From assembly GCA_023299945.1 (NCBI GenBank), contig JALZVZ010000329.1:1-5934 (forward strand): a stretch of 5,934 bases of DNA, read 5' to 3'. A program made the translations under genes and the position numbers. Origin of the DNA: Altererythrobacter sp. GTDB lineage: Bacteria > Pseudomonadota > Alphaproteobacteria > Sphingomonadales > Sphingomonadaceae. Shown here in pieces: positions 5,380 through 5,934 of this stretch. Position 1 is the first letter of the stretch. Every line of letters begins with the position of its first letter. The notes below the pieces were generated by a model that saw only the letters and a list, made by a program, of their open reading frames with translations, searched no databases and was not told where the DNA came from.

Positions 5380-5934
5380 ATGAAAACTCTCGTTTGGGTC
5401 GAACACGACAATACAGACATGAAAGACGCCACATTGGCTGTCGTCACCGCTGCATCAAAGCTCGGCGATGTCGATCTGCTGGTCGCAGGCTCTGGCTGCG
5501 CAAGCGTGGCTGATCAAGCGGCCAAAATCGCCGGTGTGGGCACTGTCCACCTCGCTGATGATGCTGCACTCGCCAATGCTCTGGCTGAAAACGTTGCGCC
5601 ATTGATTGCGGGCGCCATGGACGGCTTTGATGCTTTCCTCGCTCCTGCAACCACCACCGGCAAGAACATTGCCCCGCGCGTTGCAGCCTTGCTCGACGTG
5701 ATGCAGATCAGCGATATTTTGTCGGTTGAAGGCGATAAGACATTCACCCGCCCAATCTACGCTGGCAATGCAATCGCTACGGTTGAAAGCTCGGATGCAA
5801 AATTGGTCATCACCGTTCGCGGCACAGCTTTTGACAAAGCAGACGCAGCCTCCGGTTCCGGCACAGTTGCAGCCCTTGGCGGCGCAAGCGATGCAGGCAC
5901 ATCCAGCTTCGTCAGCGCAGAAATCGCAAAAAGC
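5380..5934 (+). CDS. etfA: Electron transfer flavoprotein subunit alpha, 3' part outside the window
   Basis: The first 185 codons are present and stay open to the window edge. The translation begins MKTLVWVEHDNTDMKDATLA, the usual start of alphaproteobacterial EtfA. It continues with the N-terminal nucleotide-fold domain: VDLLVAGSG (31-39), DAFLAPATTTGKNIAPRVAA (83-102), LLDVMQISDILSVE (103-116) and FTRPIYAGNAIATVES (121-136). Full-length EtfA is about 310 residues, so roughly the last 125 are missing here. They include the FAD-binding C-terminal domain. EtfA holds the FAD of the heterodimer and hands electrons on to ETF-ubiquinone oxidoreductase. No frameshift is seen in the part present. 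Coordinates give the window edge, not the gene end. Confidence 0.96.
   Translation, partial: MKTLVWVEHDNTDMKDATLAVVTAASKLGDVDLLVAGSGCASVADQAAKIAGVGTVHLADDAALANALAENVAPLIAGAMDGFDAFLAPATTTGKNIAPRVAALLDVMQISDILSVEGDKTFTRPIYAGNAIATVESSDAKLVITVRGTAFDKADAASGSGTVAALGGASDAGTSSFVSAEIAKS

Overview
The window reads as chromosomal DNA of an alphaproteobacterium, most likely a sphingomonad of the Erythrobacter/Altererythrobacter type. This is an inference. It rests on protein style (a SucC with a long loop after GRGK, EtfB and EtfA very close to the alphaproteobacterial and mitochondrial type), moderate-to-high GC by eye, and SucC placed apart from SucD and next to EtfBA. I see no insertion sequence, phage gene, tRNA, rRNA or CRISPR array.

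Layout: 1-136 has no convincing gene and holds three hairpins in a row. 137-1438 (minus) is a CNNM/CorC-type membrane protein with CBS domains. A 169-base divergent gap (1439-1607) carries a perfect palindrome ahead of an outer-membrane OmpA-family lipoprotein gene (1608-2300, plus). That gene ends in a probable intrinsic terminator within a 71-base convergent gap. 2372-3157 (minus) is an inositol-monophosphatase-superfamily enzyme, probably CysQ (PAP phosphatase). A 112-base divergent gap leads to sucC (3270-4469, plus). A 140-base gap follows, containing a large nested inverted repeat with a perfect 14-base palindrome, a likely regulator site. Then come etfB (4610-5356) and the first 185 codons of etfA, cut by the window edge.

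Function: sucC (TCA cycle, substrate-level ATP formation) and etfBA (electrons from acyl-CoA dehydrogenases to the quinone pool) are central respiratory genes. The products of fatty-acid and branched-chain amino-acid breakdown that use ETF enter the TCA cycle as acetyl-CoA and succinyl-CoA, so the neighbourhood makes metabolic sense. The first half is housekeeping: ion homeostasis, envelope anchoring to peptidoglycan, and sulfur or nucleotide salvage.

I do not see a new multi-gene system here. The signals most worth following are the nested palindrome ahead of etfB and the three-hairpin block at the left edge.
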